From positions 1 to 8,927 of the forward strand of contig JAESSZ010000542.1 of NCBI GenBank assembly GCA_016763875.1: DNA of 8,927 bases, given 5' to 3'. Position 1 is the first letter of the stretch. Each line of letters opens with the position of its first letter. Shown in pieces: positions 1-6,363 of this stretch. Under the pieces are notes generated by a model. That model was not told the origin of the DNA and made no database searches. It worked only from the letters and a program-made list of their open reading frames with translations. This stretch comes from Nannocystaceae bacterium (GTDB taxonomy: Bacteria; Myxococcota_A; Polyangia; Nannocystales; Nannocystaceae). The position numbers and the translations under genes were made by a program.

Positions 1-112
1 CCCAGGACGCGACACGAAGAGGGCGCTGACCGGGCGTCAGTCACCGATGAGGAACAAAGTCGTGGGCCTCGGGGGCGGTGTTATGTCGGCGCGAGGGTTT
101 CACCACAGGCTC
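1..112. other. Left-edge intergenic stretch, no supported gene
   Basis: This stretch lies downstream of the PrsW-like gene, whose TAG stop is at 113-115. I see no supported gene or terminator. A plus-strand frame that starts at the window edge reads eight codons and stops with TGA at 27-29; it could be the tail of a convergent gene, but this is too short to support. A weak five-base inverted repeat (ctgac/gtcag with a five-base loop) sits around 26-40 and lacks a T-run, so I do not call it a terminator. Confidence 0.4.
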
Positions 113-910
113 CTAGGAACGACGAGCGGCTTGCTGCTCGGCCCAGTCGTCGTCGGCAACCGCCCGACGGGCCAGGTGCCTGAGCCCCACGGCGCCGATC
201 GACACCACAATCGCGGGCATGATGTACGCGGCGACCGGGATCCCCGCGACACCCAGCGCAAGCCATGTGTGCCCCGCGGCGATCGCCACGGGCGCGCCGA
301 ACAAGAACATGTCGTAGATACCGTGCAAAGCGACGGCGAAGAGGTAGCCACCCAACAGCCCTGGCCCTCGACCGTCGAATCGTCGCCGAGCCGCGTAGTA
401 GCCCATGATGCCGCCCCACGTCGCGTGTCCAGGAACCGCGAGCACCGCCCGTCCAACGAACAGGGCAAAGTACTCCTGCAGGTTGTGGGGCATGAGCAAC
501 AGGTAGATCACGTTCTCTACCAGCGCGAAGCCCAGACCCGCACGCGCGCCATAGACGATGCCGTCCATGCGCTCGTCGAACTCTGGTCGCCGCCAAACCA
601 GCAGGAGAACCACGGCGAGTTTGCACGCCTCTTCGGGAATCGCCGCCACGACCAGCGACGTGTACGCCGCGGCCGCGTAGGTGCCCTCGCCAGGTGCGGC
701 GTTACCAACGACCGCCTCGAGCAGGTACCCAAAACCAAGAACGGGAACCGCCATGAAGCCACCGGCCAACGCGACAATGCGTAGCGTGCGACGCGGCTCC
801 GGGCGCTTGGCGTCTAGCCAGTCGAAGTACGCCATTGCCAGCAGGGCTGGCACTGCTCCCAGCGCAGCGAGCTGCCATTTGCCAGGCATGACGCCGTCAA
901 ACACGAGCAC
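113..910 (-). CDS. PrsW-family intramembrane metalloprotease
   Basis: The 265-residue product is a polytopic membrane protein with about seven hydrophobic segments. It carries the PrsW hallmark motifs in order: EExxK at residues 93-97 (EEACK), FxxxE at 128-132 within a GFALVEN stretch, a conserved His at 162 (PGHATWG) and HxxxD at 196-200 (HGIYD). In the family these residues form a membrane-embedded metal site. The founding member, Bacillus PrsW, performs site-1 cleavage of the anti-sigma factor RsiW; the substrate here is unknown and no sigma or anti-sigma gene is visible nearby. Length matches compact family members. The start is a GTG at 910 without a clear ribosome binding site; ATG at 889 (residue 8) is an equally plausible start and removes nothing conserved. 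The gene follows the SIMPL gene by 50 bases on the same strand, so the two may be cotranscribed. The family assignment is strong, while the physiological role is inferred only. Confidence 0.9.
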   Translation of the reverse strand: MLVFDGVMPGKWQLAALGAVPALLAMAYFDWLDAKRPEPRRTLRIVALAGGFMAVPVLGFGYLLEAVVGNAAPGEGTYAAAAYTSLVVAAIPEEACKLAVVLLLVWRRPEFDERMDGIVYGARAGLGFALVENVIYLLLMPHNLQEYFALFVGRAVLAVPGHATWGGIMGYYAARRRFDGRGPGLLGGYLFAVALHGIYDMFLFGAPVAIAAGHTWLALGVAGIPVAAYIMPAIVVSIGAVGLRHLARRAVADDDWAEQQAARRS

Positions 911-960
911 CGGTTATGCCACGTTTCGGGCCGGTCACCTCGTGGGCGGTCCGCCAGCGT

Positions 961-1542
961 TCAGCAACTCCGGCTGTACACGAGCCGAGCGTGGCCGCTG
1001 ACCAGCACCAGAGGATCGGAGAACTCATCCGGGACCACGGACTCCACGGTCGTCTCGCGGAGCTCTCCGAGTTCGCAGCCAAGGCTTGTGGCCGCGGCGG
1101 CCGCGTTGGTCTGCGCGGCACGGAGGGCGGCATCAATCGCACTCGCGCGAGCGGCGGCAGGATCACGGACACCGAAAGCGATACGCGACCCAGGCCCGGC
1201 ACCGGCCATGATCGCAACATCGAGCAACAGCCCCGCAGGCTCCGGAGGCATCTGGGCGCGAACGACCCGATGAACCCGGAACCCATCGAGGGAACCGTCA
1301 GTGTCGAACAGTGGCTCGATCTTCCGCTCGACCTCGGTCACCGTCTCCGGCAACCGCGGCTCCGTCTCGCGGATGCGGTCCAGCACGAGGGAAACCCGCG
1401 CCCCGCTATGTTCGAGAGCCTCGCCAACGATCTTCGCATCCTCAACAAGCACGAGGTGAAGCCAGGCCACATCACACGGGACTGGGACCGTGGCTTCACC
1501 GGTTGCCGTGATCGTTGCTTGCTGTGGGTTTACGGTGGTCAT
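961..1542 (-). CDS. SIMPL (DUF541) domain protein
   Basis: The product is 193 residues from the chosen ATG. It shows the SIMPL/DUF541 pattern: an N-terminal strand with a TGEATV-type motif, an alternating strand with VAWLHLVLVED, a helix beginning GEALEHS that leads into a coiled hydrophobic segment, and a C-terminal Ala-rich helix (about residues 130-160) followed by LGELRETTVES, which matches the family's LG-containing turn. Known members form oligomeric periplasmic or outer-membrane-associated assemblies (for example YggE/BP26-like proteins), but their function is poorly defined. No signal peptide or lipobox is visible, which is unusual because many relatives are exported. An in-frame GTG at 1599 would add 19 residues rich in Arg, Pro and Ser that do not form a signal peptide; I prefer 1542 because the family fold begins almost at once after it. 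Neither start has a good ribosome binding site. It lies between the SGNH gene (81-base gap) and the PrsW gene (50-base gap), all on one strand. Confidence 0.82.
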   Translation of the reverse strand: MTTVNPQQATITATGEATVPVPCDVAWLHLVLVEDAKIVGEALEHSGARVSLVLDRIRETEPRLPETVTEVERKIEPLFDTDGSLDGFRVHRVVRAQMPPEPAGLLLDVAIMAGAGPGSRIAFGVRDPAAARASAIDAALRAAQTNAAAAATSLGCELGELRETTVESVVPDEFSDPLVLVSGHARLVYSRSC

Positions 1543-1623
1543 GCGCGACAGGGACGTCGTGCATGATGCCACAGGCGAGGGGTGGGGACGCGGACGCACG
1601 CCCCAGGTGTCGATGTCCGGGCT

Positions 1624-2703
1624 CTAGTCGCAGTCGACGTACATCTCCGCGGCCGTCTCCGCCATGACCTCGGAGAGGTTGGCGTGCCCAGCTGCGTTGG
1701 GATGGATCAAGTCGTTCATCCATCCGGCAGACCCGTCCTGATAGTTCGGGCAAGTCGAGACCCCGGAGTGGTGTCCATGCCCAAGAAACGGCGTGTACTG
1801 GTCGGCGACGAACACCCAATCCCGTGCATCACCGCGCGCCTGCATCGCCTCGTTGTACTCGACCAACAAGCCGAGCTTCGTCTGGCTGACGTTGTAGGGC
1901 GCGGTGGTGCAGCCGTCGAACGGATCGTACTGCTTGTTCATGAGCAGAGTGACCCCGTCCGGGAAGTTGGCCTCGTCGCCGAGGAACCCGTAGATCTCGT
2001 CCCACAGGCCCGCCAGTTGGGGCGCCAGCATTGCGTAGCCATCGACCGCATCTTGGTCCGAGCCCACCAGATACGGAGACAGGTCGTTTCCACCGACGTA
2101 GATCATCACGATCGCGTGGCCGGACATTCCGGTCGCGATGTTGGGGATCTGTTGGTTGACGACATCGCGCGTCACTGCGCCGCCGACCGAGAGGTTCTCG
2201 TAGCTGGTCGGTCCGTAGGTCTCCCCGTAGTAGTCGTGGAACCGCTTGGGTGCGCAGTCGGAGGACTCCGGACCACCAACACCTGCACACGCAGCGATGC
2301 TATCGCCGAGTACGATCATCCGAAGGGGCAGCGGCTGACACGTTCCGACTGGCACGCCGTCATCGGCTCCGTCGTCCATACCGTCGTCGTCGGCGCCATC
2401 GTCGGCGCCATCGTCCGCACCATCATCTGCGCCGTCGTCCGCACCGTCGTCACCGCCGCCGTCGTCCGCACCGTCATCGTCATTGGGTGCGTCGTCGTCG
2501 GCGCCGTCCTCCGCTGCCGTGTCACCGCTCTCACTGCCAGCGGCCTCGTCGTCCCCAGAAGCATCATCGGCAGCGCAACCCAGACCAAGTGCGACGACCG
2601 TCAGCGTCGTCAGACTCGCGCGTGACCACCACAGCACTCGCTGTGCCACTGGTACGACTTCGACGCTGTGTGTTGTGACCTCGATCGTTGTCTTGCGCGA
2701 CAT
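1624..2703 (-). CDS. SGNH/GDSL-family hydrolase lipoprotein with Asp-rich stalk
   Basis: The 359-residue product begins with a long positively charged N-region and a hydrophobic stretch ending LTVVALGLGC, so Cys43 is the probable lipidation site, although Gly at -3 is a weak lipobox. Residues about 47-116 are an almost pure Asp/Gly/Ala spacer. The catalytic domain follows with the SGNH blocks: GDS (Ser135, block I), a Gly in VGGAVT (about 175, block II), GGND (204-207, block III) and DLIHPN (Asp331 and His334, block V). These give the Ser-His-Asp esterase/lipase arrangement; the substrate cannot be read from sequence. Five or more Cys residues in the domain suggest disulfides, in keeping with an extracytoplasmic location. 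The start was chosen at the second of two adjacent ATGs (2703, the other at 2706) because GGGTGAG lies seven bases upstream. It is the first gene of a possible SGNH-SIMPL-PrsW unit. Assignment as an SGNH hydrolase is firm, but the specific reaction is unknown. Confidence 0.88.
   Translation of the reverse strand: MSRKTTIEVTTHSVEVVPVAQRVLWWSRASLTTLTVVALGLGCAADDASGDDEAAGSESGDTAAEDGADDDAPNDDDGADDGGGDDGADDGADDGADDGADDGADDDGMDDGADDGVPVGTCQPLPLRMIVLGDSIAACAGVGGPESSDCAPKRFHDYYGETYGPTSYENLSVGGAVTRDVVNQQIPNIATGMSGHAIVMIYVGGNDLSPYLVGSDQDAVDGYAMLAPQLAGLWDEIYGFLGDEANFPDGVTLLMNKQYDPFDGCTTAPYNVSQTKLGLLVEYNEAMQARGDARDWVFVADQYTPFLGHGHHSGVSTCPNYQDGSAGWMNDLIHPNAAGHANLSEVMAETAAEMYVDCD
2356..2565 (-). repeat. 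Asp/Gly/Ala low-complexity repeat encoding the SGNH stalk
   Basis: This DNA encodes the acidic spacer between the lipidation site and the hydrolase domain. The core, roughly 2356-2460, is an imperfect 12-base period (repeating DGAD) with interruptions such as GGG and DDGM. The whole stretch has almost no residues other than Asp, Gly, Ala, Glu and Ser. It does not match the RTX calcium-binding nonapeptide. The likely role is a flexible, highly negatively charged tether holding the enzyme off the membrane. Repeat-unit number may vary between strains. Confidence 0.85.
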
Positions 2704-2710
2704 CATGCTG

Positions 2711-2717
2711 CTCACCC
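2711..2717 (-). promoter_or_regulatory. Ribosome binding site of the SGNH gene
   Basis: On the minus strand this reads GGGTGAG, seven bases before ATG at 2703 and four before ATG at 2706. The spacing favours the second ATG and argues against the longer frame that would begin at 2757. Confidence 0.6.
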
Positions 2718-2766
2718 GTGATGAACATACCAACGCCACGACGCTCCACGGGCACATTCGTTGACC

Positions 2767-2838
2767 CGCCAGATCTCGGACAGCAACCTGCCGCAGCCGC
2801 AGAAATCGCTAGAATGGGGTCTAGTGACCGATCTGGCG
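2767..2838. repeat. Nested inverted repeats in the 204-base gap before the SGNH gene
   Basis: A perfect nine-base inverted repeat (cgccagatc at 2767-2775, gatctggcg at 2830-2838) encloses a second, five-base one (ctaga at 2809-2813, tctag at 2820-2824, six-base loop). They lie about 60-135 bases upstream of the SGNH start and downstream of the cytochrome stop (2908). In minus-strand RNA they could form a long stem with an inner hairpin, either a structured leader of the SGNH message or part of a terminator. There is no T-run, so a simple intrinsic terminator is unlikely. The outer arms could instead be protein-binding half-sites. Confidence 0.4.
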
Positions 2839-2907
2839 CGGGGTGGACTCCCGTCTACAATGCAGGCTCACGCCACCTCTAACCCGGGCCCCCTTGCTCA
2901 TCGGACC

Positions 2908-4329
2908 TCAGAGCGTCCGCAGGTAGTCGATAAGGTCCGTGCGCTCACCAGGGGCAAGCGTTGTGCCGTAGCGATGGCCGACAACCGCACCGATGCCACC
3001 GACGTGCTCGTAGTCGGGCCGCAGGCGTGCCTCACCCAGCAGGTCTTCAAGACTCGCTAGCGTTCCGTCGTGGAGGTAGGGCGCAGCCTCGGCGACGCGA
3101 ATGAGCGGCGATGGTCGATAGAGCCCAGTGCCGCGCGCACGGCCGAACGCGAGGCGTGCGTCCGTGCCCACGGTTCTTGCATCCAACGGCGCACCGCCAC
3201 CATTGGCATCGCTGTGGCAGCGACTACAACGGCGCTCGAACTGCGCTCGACCTCGCTCCGCGCTCACAGACACCGCCGCCACTTGCGAACGCGGCGGCTC
3301 GATGCTGTACAGGAACATGGCGAGTGCCCACGCGAGTTCGCGAGGCGGCCGGGTACGCTCAAGATTCGTGTGCAGGATCTGGGTCTCCTGGCGAATCGCT
3401 AGAGCGGCAGGATGCTCGTGAGTCAGTGTCGCTGCCTGCGTCAAGAATCGGTTGTTCCGGAGGTGCCACAGGTCCACGATCGCGACCGGGTCTTCATCGT
3501 CGTCCTGGGTAATGTCGGCTCGGCCTGGCCCCCAACTCGCCATGCGCTGAGCAAGTTCAGGCGAGAGTGGAACGCCCGTTTCTTCGTGGTACGCCAGCAG
3601 CATCCGGCCGTAGTCGAGATCTCGACGGGCTTGTCCCACGATCGCCGATTGTCCATCGAATCCGACGTGACACAAGGCGCAGGTGATCCCGATCTGCGCC
3701 GATCCGTCGATGTCAGCAAACGCGACAACCCCCGGCCACGTCCCGTCCTTTGCCTCTCGCAAGCCCACGTCCGCTGCGACCTCAGGGTGCAGCAGCGCGT
3801 ACCGGGCGGACATCTCGGGTCGCAGTGGATACCGGTGAAACACTGCGCGACCAAGCGCCACCCACCCGGCGTAGTCGCTCGGACGCACGCCGTCCCAAAT
3901 GGGCTTCATACCGGTGAGCTCCAGTCCCTCGCCGCGACGCAACGAGTCCACCAGTTGGGCATCGACCACGCGCTGACGAGGCACCCACTGCGGCAGCATG
4001 TCCCATCCAGCGGACTGCAGTCCGTAGCTCCCCAGTCGCGTGCGCGCGTAGATGTTGTCGTGGCTCGTTAGCGAGGCTTCCAGAGCCTTGCGCCGAAACC
4101 CCGGATCATCGAGATACAGCGGAGCTTGGGCAACCAGCCAGTCGTCGCTCCATCGCTCCATTGTGGGCGACGGGTCCTCGTGTGGCGCCTCGGTCGGGCT
4201 TGCGGCGGCCTGGCCCAGCTCGACTCGTTCGCTGCGCTGCTCACAACCCGCACTCGCCACGACGACGAATGCGAGCCAAGAACGAGCCAGAACTCGAGCC
4301 AGAACTCGAGCTAGAACACCGACGTCCAC
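2908..4329 (-). CDS. Di-haem c-type cytochrome lipoprotein
   Basis: The 473-residue product starts with a signal peptide ending VVASAGC, giving a probable lipidated Cys29. Two CxxCH haem-binding sites are present: CALCH at 217-221 and CSRCH at 368-372. The C-terminal third, from ERGRAQFERRC to the end, is a class I-like cytochrome c domain. It includes an AAPYLHDGTLASLEDLL segment (about 415-431), a sequence typical of MauG, cytochrome c peroxidase and RoxA-like di-haem proteins, and a closing helix ERTDLIDYLRTL. Residues 55-210 match no domain I recognise and are unusually long before the first haem. A periplasm-facing electron-transfer or peroxidase-like role is likely; the exact enzyme is not determined. 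The start is GTG at 4329, preceded by GGAAAGGG four bases upstream. The unknown lipoprotein gene ends 28 bases upstream, so the two may be cotranscribed. Maturation would need a cytochrome c assembly system, which is not in this window. Confidence 0.85.
   Translation of the reverse strand: MDVGVLARVLARVLARSWLAFVVVASAGCEQRSERVELGQAAASPTEAPHEDPSPTMERWSDDWLVAQAPLYLDDPGFRRKALEASLTSHDNIYARTRLGSYGLQSAGWDMLPQWVPRQRVVDAQLVDSLRRGEGLELTGMKPIWDGVRPSDYAGWVALGRAVFHRYPLRPEMSARYALLHPEVAADVGLREAKDGTWPGVVAFADIDGSAQIGITCALCHVGFDGQSAIVGQARRDLDYGRMLLAYHEETGVPLSPELAQRMASWGPGRADITQDDDEDPVAIVDLWHLRNNRFLTQAATLTHEHPAALAIRQETQILHTNLERTRPPRELAWALAMFLYSIEPPRSQVAAVSVSAERGRAQFERRCSRCHSDANGGGAPLDARTVGTDARLAFGRARGTGLYRPSPLIRVAEAAPYLHDGTLASLEDLLGEARLRPDYEHVGGIGAVVGHRYGTTLAPGERTDLIDYLRTL
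4272..4318 (-). repeat. Four-unit 12-base tandem repeat in the cytochrome signal peptide
   Basis: Units cgagccagaact are perfect at 4283-4294 and 4295-4306, with a near copy at 4307-4318 and an 11-base degenerate copy at 4272-4282. The repeat is in frame and encodes the repeating VLAR of the signal peptide N-region (VLARVLARVLARS). Gain or loss of a unit would change the leader by four residues without breaking the frame. Confidence 0.85.
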
Positions 4330-4333
4330 GGCG

Positions 4334-4341
4334 CCCTTTCC
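4334..4341 (-). promoter_or_regulatory. Ribosome binding site of the cytochrome gene
   Basis: On the minus strand this reads GGAAAGGG, four bases before the GTG start at 4329. It supports the GTG over any internal start, which would delete part of the signal peptide. Confidence 0.5.
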
Positions 4342-4357
4342 GGTCGAAGCGACGGTC

Positions 4358-5011
4358 TCATGTCACCGGCGTCTGCTCCTCTGGCTCGGGTGTGAACACC
4401 TGCGACTTTATCGTCTGTGTCTCGCCACCAATCTCGACCTCGAGCTCCAGGAAGTAGAGGAATCCAACCATGCGATCGACTGCGTTCCAGTCCTTCGCAC
4501 CCAGTTTGTAACTCGCGGCTGACTTCCCGACCTGCACCAACTCGTCCCATGGTTTGTAACCACCGGCGGCGTCCCAAAGCGATGGCGATCGGGTTGAGAG
4601 TACAATCGCGGTGCCAGGTCCATCTGGAATCATCCGAGCCCCCTTGACGGTGACTGCAACTGGCCGCTGCGCTCGCGAGGTGAACGACAGTTGAACCCGC
4701 GATTGCCCGCAGGCAGGCGGATACTCCCTGTCGCCCAGCAACTGCGGGGCGACAGCGCCCTTGGCCTCGGCCTCGGCTGCCGGGGCCGCTGCCGGGGCGT
4801 CGGGACAATCTTGACGGATATGGACGGACGACACGACGACGTCGACCGGTATCGGCTGCGGCTCTGGCTCTGGCTCTGGTTGCCGTTCTTTGACCTCCGG
4901 TTTCGGATCGAGCTGCTGTGCCGGAGGCTGAGACGTGGGTGGCCTGGGCTCTTCCTGAGTGGCACAGGCCAGGCTCACAAGTACAACGGAGGTCAGTGTC
5001 AGTCGGCGCAT
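4358..5011 (-). CDS. Lipoprotein of unknown family, copy 1
   Basis: I do not recognise the family. The 217-residue product has a short Arg-rich start, a hydrophobic run and a Cys at 16 (VSLACATQ), so it is probably a lipoprotein, although Ser at -3 is a relaxed lipobox. Residues 20-55 are a Pro/Glu/Gln-rich spacer with PEPEPEPQP. A short conserved block follows (SSVHIRQDCPD, 61-71), then an Ala-rich variable linker (72-95), then a compact domain (about 100-210) predicted to be mostly beta strands, with WDAAGGYKPWDE and LGAKDWNAVDRMVG as memorable segments. Cys69 and Cys101 are both kept in the second copy at 8444-8927 and could form a disulfide. The start is ATG at 5011 with AAGGA eight bases upstream. 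It precedes the cytochrome gene by 28 bases. No enzyme motif is seen; a structural, binding or assembly role is possible but unproven. Confidence 0.8.
   Translation of the reverse strand: MRRLTLTSVVLVSLACATQEEPRPPTSQPPAQQLDPKPEVKERQPEPEPEPQPIPVDVVVSSVHIRQDCPDAPAAAPAAEAEAKGAVAPQLLGDREYPPACGQSRVQLSFTSRAQRPVAVTVKGARMIPDGPGTAIVLSTRSPSLWDAAGGYKPWDELVQVGKSAASYKLGAKDWNAVDRMVGFLYFLELEVEIGGETQTIKSQVFTPEPEEQTPVT
4860..4877 (-). repeat. Three perfect 6-base units encoding Pro-Glu repeats
   Basis: Three consecutive ggctct units (plus-strand reading) encode the PEPEPE core of the lipoprotein's spacer. The repeat keeps the reading frame, so slippage would change only spacer length, two residues per unit. 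Confidence 0.75.
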
Positions 5012-5019
5012 CGATTCGA

Positions 5020-5024
5020 TCCTT
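5020..5024 (-). promoter_or_regulatory. Ribosome binding site of the unknown lipoprotein gene
   Basis: On the minus strand this reads AAGGA, eight bases before the ATG at 5011. It is the clearest ribosome binding site in the window and rejects the longer frame extending to about 5102. Confidence 0.65.
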
Positions 5025-5106
5025 GCTCAGAGGTCGGGCGATGGTACGTCCGAAGTGGCGTTTCGGTGCGTGCCCTGAAGAAAAACAGCCCGTCAGCATC
5101 AAGATC

Positions 5107-5151
5107 AGAGCCGCGACGGAATGCCCGCCGCGGCTCTAATTCCTCTAGAGC
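5107..5151 (-). terminator. Candidate hairpin(s) after the protease gene
   Basis: A perfect nine-base stem (5107-5115 with 5129-5137) can extend by three more pairs after one mismatch, leaving the loop aatgc. A mutually exclusive six-base stem (5133-5138 with 5146-5151) overlaps it. Both lie within 55 bases of the protease-locus stop at 5158. On the minus strand a TTTTT run occurs only about 20 bases beyond the hairpin, not directly after it, so this is not a canonical intrinsic terminator. A transcription end or a message-stabilising structure are both possible. Confidence 0.4.
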
Positions 5152-5157
5152 ACGACG

Positions 5158-6363
5158 CTACAGGAGGTCACAGCCGACCTCGATGATCGCACTATCGGTG
5201 GTAACGCCGCCGTCCCCGTCCTCGACGGTGAGGATGAGTTCGTAGCTGCGGTACTCGCTCGGACTTGAGCAAAGGGGCCACGATGAGATCCCGTCGCCCA
5301 GTACGATGGAGCGCTCGAGGCTGTACACAACGCCCGCCGGCCCGGCGAAGCTGCTGTCGAGGTGGGTGTAGTCAGCCTCGCCTGCACGGCGGGCGATAAG
5401 CTCGTACGCGAGCAATCCAGACTCGGCGTCCGAGATCGAGAGCAGCAGATCCAAGTCCCGCTCGATGAAGTACGCGGTGCCATCATGCGGAGAAGGAAGG
5501 CCCAGCGTCGCAGACGGTAGGCAGTTGCCCCCACTGCATCCGGCGGCCGTTACCGTGATGGAGTCTGTCGCGCTCGCGCCTTCCCCGTCGGTGGCGGTGA
5601 GAACGATCGTTCGCGACCCGACGCCGTTGAGGGTCACATCGGGCTCGCAGCCAACCGCCGAGGGCGAGAATGTGTCCGCCGGATTGCTACTGGACCACGT
5701 CAACGCGCTGCACAGCAACAGACCACTGGGTTCGTTGACGTCGGATCCGCTCCCTTCCAGGCCGAGGACCGTACCGTCCGACACCGAGAGGTCTCCAGCG
5801 GGCTGGACGATCTGCGCGGTGGGGTCGGAGTTCACCACGTTGACGGTAAGTGACCCGCTTCCCACGGCGCCCGCGGGGTCCTCAACGTCGAGAGTGATCG
5901 TGTGCGATCCGACCGTGTCGAAGGAAAAGTGTCGGGTTGCAGAGTCCGGCGACCCGCTAAGCGGGACAGGCGACCAGGTGTAGTCGCACAGCGGGGATGG
6001 GCAGTTGCCGTCCTCGGCATCACTGATCGTTGCCGATACAGCAAAAGCCTGGCCCAGCTGCTGTTCGGAAAGGCCATTGCTCGCAACCATCGTGACCTCG
6101 GGCGCGGCGTTCTCGACGTTGAGCGTGATGCTCTGGGCGACCACCGTGACGCCATTGGCGATGAAGCTAGCCGTGATGACGTTGGTGCCAGCGGGTACAT
6201 CGCTAGCAAAAAGGTTGAGCGTGTGGCCCGTTCCGAGCGTTCCGGATGCGCGATCCGTGGTCCAAACGAGACGACTGGGATCGGGAGCTGGGGTGTCGTA
6301 GTCCAAGCTGAGGTAGAAGCGGTCGCCCGTTTCGCCCGACGTCGCCCCGAGAATCTCGTACTC
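5158..6363 (-). pseudogene. Ig/PKD-like repeat region, C-terminal part of the frameshifted astacin gene
   Basis: This frame has strong third-position GC from 6360 to its TAG stop at 5158-5160. It encodes about 400 residues of tandem beta-sandwich modules: about YEIL to LNVEN, then AAPEVTMV to LTVNVVN, then SDPTAQIVQ to ITVTAAG, then LPSATLGLP to IIEVGC. Repeated features such as DAEDGNC, TITLDVEDPAG, IVLTATDGEG and LILTVEDGDGG are typical of PKD/Ig-like repeats of secreted myxobacterial proteins. It has no credible start of its own: the open frame extends upstream to 6459, but those 31 codons are the protease gene read out of frame. It lacks a signal peptide, so on its own it would not be exported. 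It is best read as the missing C-terminus of the upstream protease, probably a binding or positioning region, giving an intact ancestor of about 810 residues. Confidence 0.75.

Noticed and set aside
1..29. Tail of a plus-strand gene stopping at 27-29
   Set aside because: Only eight codons are visible and nothing about them can be tested.
47..784. A 245-codon plus-strand open frame over the PrsW gene
   Set aside because: It is rich in Arg, His, Gln and Pro with no domain or ribosome binding site, as expected for the reverse strand of a GC-rich gene. The PrsW motifs on the minus strand are decisive.
2356..2565. RTX-type calcium-binding repeat or a CRISPR-like array
   Set aside because: The unit is four residues of Asp/Gly/Ala, not the RTX nonapeptide, and there are no unique spacers between constant repeats.
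1582..2625. A 347-codon open frame on the plus strand across the SGNH gene
   Set aside because: It is the antisense shadow of a strongly supported SGNH gene; its Val/Arg-rich stretch simply mirrors the Asp codons of the stalk, and it has no recognisable domain.
2908..4329. RoxA-type rubber oxygenase
   Set aside because: The protein shares a PYLHDG-like segment and two haem sites, but it is much shorter than RoxA and other diagnostic regions are not seen, so only the general di-haem class is supported.
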